A stretch of DNA of 64,000 bases, from NCBI GenBank assembly GCA_020726505.1, contig JAHLEZ010000027.1, positions 714,147 through 778,146 of the forward strand, given 5' to 3'. The notes under the pieces are model-generated. The model ran no database searches. It was not told the DNA's origin and saw nothing but the letters and a program-made list of their open reading frames with translations. Position numbers and translations under genes: made by a program. Below, in pieces: positions 59,027 to 64,000 of the stretch. Position 1 is the first letter of the stretch; the number at the start of each line of letters is the position of its first letter. The DNA is from Leptodontidium sp. MPI-SDFR-AT-0119. Lineage: Eukaryota > Ascomycota > Leotiomycetes > Helotiales > Leptodontidiaceae.

Positions 59027-61779
59027 TAATATTAAGAAGATCTCTATAGTAAGCGCCTTTAGTTAGTAATTTGCCGAAAAGGCTCCACAAGTTCTTCTAT
59101 CTTTAAGTAGTAATCTCGGATCACAGGACGTCGAGGGGTTTAATTAATCCTTTATAATACGTAGGCGCTCTTTAACCTCTTTAGTAAAGCTCGAGGGTTA
59201 AATCGGCGAGGCGCTGGCGGTAGGTCGTGTGAAGACCTTAGTCTTAAGGGAATCGTCGAGTGCCGCAAGCTTAGCTTGCCTCTAATAGTAGTCATTTATA
59301 TCTATAAGGGCATCCCTTCGTTTCGCATTAAGCTAATGAGACTTAACGATTAGCTTATCGAAATAATTAATATTAATGAAGACTTATTAATTAAAGTACA
59401 GTTAAATAAGTATATCTAATGGCTATTTTAGCCAATTACGGTTCTTTTTATATGATTACTTTAGGTCGTAATACTTAAGGAACTTCCGACTAATTAGGAC
59501 GTTAGTATTTCTTAGGTTAATTACTAGGAAAGGGAAGTTAATTTACTAGTAGTCGATTGTTAAGGTAAGTAAGACGGCCGTATTAATTAACTTGCCTTTC
59601 TTATTATTATAGCTAGTTAAGATAATTAATTAAGGGAGGGATATAAAAGAAATATCAAACTACTTGACGAGTCGATACGCGAAAGAGGTTTTAATAGTAC
59701 TAAAAATATTAACTTTATTATTAATATATATAAGTGTTTTAATAAAAAATCTATTCCTTCTTAGTTTAATATTAATTAAGAATTGTTATCCTTTAATAAG
59801 AGCACGAAAATTAAATACTAAGTCCTTTTATAAGTTGTAGCTTATATTAAGGTGTAAGTCTTTATCACGGCTTAAGAGTTTTTTAAGAGCTCGTTAGTCT
59901 TTAGGTCCTCGCTAATAACTAACTCGGAAATCGACTTATTAAGAGCCTAGTCTCGACGGCGCTTAAGATAATCGCTAGCTTAATAATTAGTCTTACTATA
60001 ATAAAAATAAGTGTTAGAAGAGACGTCTTTAAGTATAAGAGGAGGTACAAGGGACTTAGGTTAGCGCAAGACGGGCGAAGGAGAGGGCGTACGTTAGCGA
60101 ACATCCGACAGTAGTCTTAGACTCGGGGTTACGAACCTGAAATCAGTAGTCTGTGCGCCACAGGGCATTTCACAGCCAAATAAAAAATCGAAGTATTTTT
60201 TAGGAAATATAATTCAAAAAGCTAGTTAAAAGAAACATTAATACGCTTCTTCTTTATAATATACACGAACAAAAAAGTTAAGAGATTACATCGTTATTTA
60301 GTAATTATCAAGTCAAGTTGCCGACTTCAGGTTTTCAAAGCCTGAAAGTGTCTCGCTAAACAGCCTGTGGCGCACAGACCCGTGAATCCAGGTTCGTTAG
60401 GGGTCTTCTTACTATAGTAGCCAGCGTAGGGGAGGTGGCACGCTAGTTTTCTCTCTTTAAGATGCCGCGCGAGTCGTTAGTGTTAAAGGTTACGCTAGAC
60501 TAAGCTTTACGGGTCGAAACGGCTTTCTCTAACGTAATATTACGGCTCTCTTAATTTATAATAACTAAGAATTTATTAAGAGTAGTATAATTACTATTTA
60601 TTTTATACTTTTTGATATAAATTATATATTTAAGAGTTAAAGATACTTTTTTATATATATCTTTAAACTAACAAGCGCGAGCGATTTTACTTATAATAGC
60701 GTATAATATAAATTTAACTTAGAAGTCGTTATATATTATATTACTTATAGTAAGTTAATTATATAATCTCTTAATAACTTAGACCCGGTTGTGATTAAAG
60801 AATCGCTAGTCTAACGCCTTTAATACGTCAGCTACTATGTCAAAGGTTCCGGCATAATCGGGATTTATATATTAAAAGATAATAGTCTTAACTTCGCTAG
60901 CGGTACATTAGAAGTAAGCCTTAACTTAAGACATTTTACTCTTAAAGTTACTAAAGTATTCTTTTAAGAATAACTTTATCTTTATCTTTTAAGTATTATA
61001 TTTAATATCTCCCTTATAATTACTAAAGGGGAGTCGTAAGTACTTAACTTTAAAAGGCTCTACGACTAAGATTAATATATTTAGCTTTGGCAAATAATAA
61101 TCGGCGGTTGGCTAGAGATCGGCTATAAGAGCACGTGTTAACTAATTAAAAGAGGGGAAGGAAATACGAGTCTCTTAACGCGAGTTATTAATAATATATT
61201 AAGTAAGGGCCTACGTGATAGTAGTGGCGATAGTAAAGCTCACGAAGTCCTTAATTAGTTAATTTACTTTAACTTATTAAGTAGGGGTAAGGCCTTTTAT
61301 ATCTGTAGGCTCTAGTAATACGTCAAAGAAACGCTGGGGTTTATCCTCTAGGTCTAAGTCGAATCCGTTAAAGCTTTCTAACTCTTCTGAAAGGGTCTCT
61401 ACTAAAGGGATAAGGGTAGTGTTAGTAAAGCCTAGCCGTACAAGGGCGCTTCTTTCTCTAAAGCTTCGCCGACGAGGGGGAGAAGTTAATAGTAGTAGTA
61501 AGATGGGGTAAGGAGGTATTTGAGGTTATTAATCGATTTATTAATTAAACATATATTCTAAAATAGTAACGTACGTTAAGTTATAACAAGGTAAGTTAAT
61601 CGCGAGAGAATATCTAGCTTTCTCTAGGATAGTCTATTATTAAGGCAAAGAGGTACTTATCTATCGAATAAGTCAAGGTGTTAAGGCTCGTTATTAACTT
61701 ACTATAAGGGCAGGTCGGTAAGGCGTAAGACCAGGTAAGATATAATACTTTACAGCGAAGGGGTATTAGTCTTTTCTTA
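59027..61779 (-). pseudogene. gypsy 1 gag-side arm (decayed)
   Basis: The 2.75 kb between gypsy 2 and the 5' LTR of gypsy 1 should hold gag and protease on the minus strand, given the orientation of pol. I can read only fragments, for example LDLDLEDKPQRFFDVLLEP near 61380-61310. A small TTA-flanked element is inserted at 60132-60396. Strongly AT-rich with stops in all frames. Confidence 0.6.
60132..60396. mobile_element. Small inverted-repeat element (265 bp) with TTA duplication
   Basis: The ends are inverted copies: CGAACCTGAAATCAGTAGTC at the left versus CGAACCTGGATTCACGGGTC on the reverse complement of the right, both continuing TGTGCGCCACAGG. The flanks are TTA on both sides (60129-60131 and 60397-60399). 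A 3-bp TTA duplication fits PIF/Harbinger miniature elements; TA plus a chance T would instead fit Tc1/mariner. No coding capacity. Confidence 0.8.
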
Positions 61780-62081
61780 TATTACGGCTAACAAAAGGTT
61801 AATACGACGAGTAAACTTTAGTTTTGTATTTAGGCCTAATATTACGCTCAAAATTAAGAAGAAAAGATAAGGAGAAAAGGAGAGTTCTCCGTAAGGGGAA
61901 GCTTAAGTATAAATACACGAAGGACCCTCCTAATAGGGCCTAGCGCAGTCGGGGGCCATTTACATCCACATGTCGCATACTCGCCACCTAGTCTTCCCCA
62001 TTAGGCTTAGCGCCGTCGTATAGCCAGCGATGCTACGAGCCCGTGTCGGTTAGAATACGAGGCGCATCGGAGGTCGTAACA
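61780..62081 (-). repeat. 5' LTR of gypsy 1
   Basis: 302 bp, matching 41456-41757. Its plus-strand start reads TATTACGGCTAACAAAAGG, with several G-to-A changes relative to the solo LTR. Followed by the AAACT target copy. Confidence 0.93.
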
Positions 62082-62850
62082 AAACTCTAATTGCAGAGAT
62101 ACACTTAATAATTGTCGTTTAAATACGTGAACTTAGTTGTTTTACTTGAACCTTGCGTATTTCGATACTCCTTATAATATATTTATTTAAACTATAACCT
62201 TTTATAATACCGGCTTCGTTTATATTTTATCGTTAATTAGCTAAAATAGCTTTAATTGCCGGAATATCTAGTTTTTGGAACTAAGGCCGTATAACTTCAG
62301 ACCGAGCGTAATTAACACGTACAAAATCGACGTATGTTTGCCTCTTAGTCTTAAGAATAGGATTACGAGCTAGAAATCGTGTTATATAGTGTTTTTTAAG
62401 TGGTTTGTAGTCCCCTTAGAGAGCTAAAAGCCTCTCTCCAAAAACCCGAATCTATACGTGCGTAACTCTATAGCCAAGAGCCTCTTAATTCAAAATCTAA
62501 TCTGTCAATCGATTCTCTACTACTATAGGTAATCTTTGCAAGTGGCTAGCGGCTTCTTGATGTAACTGAGTTGTTACGTTGCGGCCTTAAAGAGTAGACC
62601 TTAGAACACCCTACTCACGTGATGCCTTTCGTAAAGACTTACTATTTGCCACTTCTTCTAAAGCGCACATAACGTCATATTTAGTATATTAAGGTTTCAT
62701 GATGTAAACAATTTACATTCTAAATTTTAAGAAAATCGATTAGAGGATTAAAATTTAATTAATTATTAAAGTTGACAGGTAAGAGTGGCGGTGAGGTTAA
62801 GCGAGGTGGCCGGAATGCGGGGGTAGCCGGAATGGGGGGGTTAGACGTTA

Positions 62851-63550
62851 CCACGCCTCAGAGTTTCCTTTCCGTGAGGCTCAATATCCTTCGCTCGACA
62901 AAGCTTATCCGCTTCACTATAAATATAGCATCTAGCAGCCTACTTCTTCAACCACCCATTGGTTTTATGGCTTGACTTGTTCGTCGTTTCCACACTGATC
63001 AAGTCATCGTAAACTCGATCTGCCATATTTGTCATTCCTACCTACCGCGGAACGACATAATTAAGTAACGAAAATCAAAACCATGAATAGCATCTCCAAA
63101 GGAAGGCGGATCCAGAATGGTGATGGGAGGACAGTACTCAAACCAGCGAGGAGGGATTGAAATCCCGCTCTTGTTGGTGTGCTATCGAGAATCACTGCGT
63201 CCAGAGTGACCATTCAGCCAGCCAGCTTTTAAGCTAATCAGCAAGCTGAGATAAATCTGTAGTCCATTCAGCTCAAATATATTTGTAGTCTATTTAGCTG
63301 TAATATCGTGAGCTTAAAAGCTAGCTTTTAAGCTCGTACGATTTTTTTTAAAGATTTTGGAGTAAGTTTATAAGCACTTAGTGTATGCTTTATATACCTT
63401 CGCTTTGTTGATTTAATGCCCCGGGACGGAAAAACTTACTCCGATAGGCCAAATTTAGGTGGTGAGGCCCGGCAGGATTTGAAAATCCCCTCACTTTATA
63501 TCAATGATATATATTAAGTGCCCAAAATCACCAAAAACACTACCACAATC
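62851..63550. other. Subtelomeric non-coding stretch
   Basis: No gene recognised. Contains repeated TTTAAGCT/AGCTTAAA motifs at 63222-63335, including a perfect 26-bp palindrome at 63310-63335 (half-site GAGCTTAAAAGCT). Poly-T occurs at 63343-63350. Confidence 0.5.
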
Positions 63551-63870
63551 ATGTCTCGCCGTACTACACTTATTCCAATTGATGATAATCGATCTAAGGC
63601 ATCTGCGGCGACATCTGTAGGTCTTGTAATTAATCCCTTTGCTCGTATGATAGCCCCAGATTCAGATTCCGTCTCACATCTCCCTCCAATAACCTTTACT
63701 TTACGAGACCTTTACTATCGACTTACGCCTTAATACAATATAAACTATAATCCTTACAAGCTTGAACGAGATAATTTAAAGGCTAATTACTCGCTGTACG
63801 CCGCTAAAGAGCCGTTATTCGATGACCGGCCTATTAAGGTAGCAAATCTGCCTAAGGGGTATGTTTTAGC
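63551..63870 (+). pseudogene. ORF remnant cut by the telomere
   Basis: From ATG at 63551 the frame reads MSRRTTLIPIDDNRSKASAA, then LPPITFTLRDLYYRLTP, a TAA at 63731-63733, and continues in the same frame YNPYKLERDNLKANYSLYAA, DRPIKVANLPKGYVL up to the first telomere repeat. The clean frame on both sides of the stop suggests a former CAA codon. The rest of the gene is missing, replaced by TTAGGG. I do not recognise the protein; a transposase or other subtelomeric multi-copy gene is plausible. The ATG used is the second possible one; a GTG eleven codons upstream is also in frame. Confidence 0.45.
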
Positions 63871-64000
63871 TTAGGGTTAGGGTTAGGGTTAGGGTTAGGG
63901 TTAGGGTTAGGGTTAGGGTTAGGGTTAGGGTTAGGGTTAGGGTTAGGGTTAGGGTTAGGGTTAGGGTTAGGGTTAGGTTAGGGTTAGGGTTAGGGTTAGG
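63871..64000 (+). repeat. Telomere repeats (TTAGGG)n
   Basis: About 21-22 head-to-tail TTAGGG units reach the right edge. One unit near 63975 is a TTAGG variant. The G-rich strand runs 5' to 3' outward, correct for a right chromosome end. Confidence 0.98.

Larger units (their letters stand above)
41456..62081 (-). mobile_element. Ty3/gypsy LTR retrotransposon 1 (minus strand), split by inner elements
   Basis: LTRs of 302 bp at 41456-41757 and 61780-62081 share GTTACGGCTGGCAAGAGGTT-like starts and GGAGGTCGTAACA ends. The duplication AAACT flanks the whole element (41451-41455 and 62082-62086). A polypurine tract (run of C on plus, 41761-41769) lies next to the left LTR, so that one is the 3' LTR and the element reads on the minus strand. 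Between them are minus-strand pol domains on the left arm and probable gag on the right arm. Without gypsy 2 and the small element at 60132, it is about 6.6 kb, normal for the family. All frames carry stops. Confidence 0.93.
40900..62420 (-). pseudogene. Fot1/pogo transposase relic in two pieces
   Basis: On the minus strand of the right arm (about 62420-62180) one frame reads ITRFLARNPILKTKRQ, NYARSEVIRP, a stop, FQKLDIPAIKAILAN and NEAGIIKG, the helix-turn-helix region and first acidic block of Fot1-type transposases. On the left arm (about 41260-41030) the same strand reads LDGYRSHEIIKFLWKC and HNIYLLFLLTYTSHVL, the VDGHGSH/TSHVLQPLD region before and at the later catalytic aspartates. Stops are frequent, so the gene is dead; the gypsy element interrupts it between the two parts. 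Confidence 0.85.
40401..62848 (-). mobile_element. Fot1/pogo-like DNA transposon, split by nested retrotransposons
   Basis: Left end ACGTCTAACCCCCCCATTCC at 40401 and its reverse complement ending at 62848 are terminal inverted repeats, each flanked by TA (40399-40400 and 62849-62850). The right repeat carries an extra 17 bp (a second CATTCCGGC block). Removing the 20.6-kb insertion at 41456-62081 plus one 5-bp target copy leaves about 1.8 kb, the normal size for Fot1-like elements. Both arms hold parts of a pogo transposase on the minus strand. The element is decayed by C-to-T/G-to-A changes. It is the oldest layer of the nest. Confidence 0.9.

Noticed and set aside
62772..62975. Glycine-rich plus-strand ORF (67 aa)
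   Set aside because: Its first half is simply the translation of the Fot1-like right terminal inverted repeat.
1..64000. Starship-type giant mobile element
   Set aside because: I saw no DUF3435-type tyrosine recombinase gene and no matching terminal structure; all large repeats are explained by LTR and DNA transposons.
1..64000. CRISPR array, bacterial operon or riboswitch
   Set aside because: The telomere, introns and gene families show a fungal chromosome; the tandem repeats seen are ankyrin-coding or telomeric.

Overview
The window is one chromosome end of a filamentous ascomycete (Pezizomycotina). Evidence: about 130 bp of TTAGGG repeats closes the right edge with the G-rich strand running outward; genes carry short introns (about 48-80 nt, GT-AG, CTAAC/CTGAC-like branch sites); gene families are typical of filamentous fungi (HET, HeLo/kinase-like, ankyrin-kinase, monomodular NRPS, multi-intron P450, DHA1 and TRI12-type MFS); and the repeats are AT-rich with nonsense changes of C-to-T/G-to-A type, as expected from repeat-induced point mutation (RIP). 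I cannot name the species. Exon structures below were built by eye and need transcript support.

Layout. Positions 1-40,400 hold accessory genes separated by long gaps and small transposons: a TAXI-type solute-binding protein (-), a Tc1/mariner relic, a seven-exon SDR (+), a truncated TRI12-type MFS fragment (-), a HeLo-pseudokinase gene (-) head-to-head with a kinase-ankyrin gene (+), a Ty1/copia fragment, a solo LTR in an AT-rich island, a broken small secreted protein gene (+), an NRPS (-), an intact eight-exon P450 (-), an MFS transporter (+), a frameshifted HET gene (-), an unrecognised 838-residue protein (-) and a FAD oxidoreductase (+). Three miniature elements with 8-bp target duplications sit upstream of the NRPS, upstream of the P450 and between the HeLo and kinase-ankyrin genes.

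Positions 40,401-62,848 are a single nested insertion: a Fot1/pogo-like DNA transposon split by a Ty3/gypsy element on the minus strand, itself split by a second, plus-strand gypsy element, whose reverse transcriptase is split by a 1.5-kb gag-only LTR element. A small TTA-flanked element also sits in the first gypsy element. I could read target duplications at every level (TA, AAACT, CTAC(T), GTATA, TTA), so the insertion order is well supported.

Positions 62,851-63,870 are subtelomeric sequence ending in an ORF remnant cut directly by the telomere repeats, which looks like a broken and healed end.

Functionally, two themes stand out. The HeLo, kinase-ankyrin and HET genes resemble fungal self/non-self recognition and programmed cell death genes; the first two may be a divergent pair. 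The NRPS, P450 and MFS (perhaps with the SDR and FAD oxidoreductase) could be a small secondary-metabolite cluster; the NRPS and P450 share a related upstream segment, but the product is unknown.
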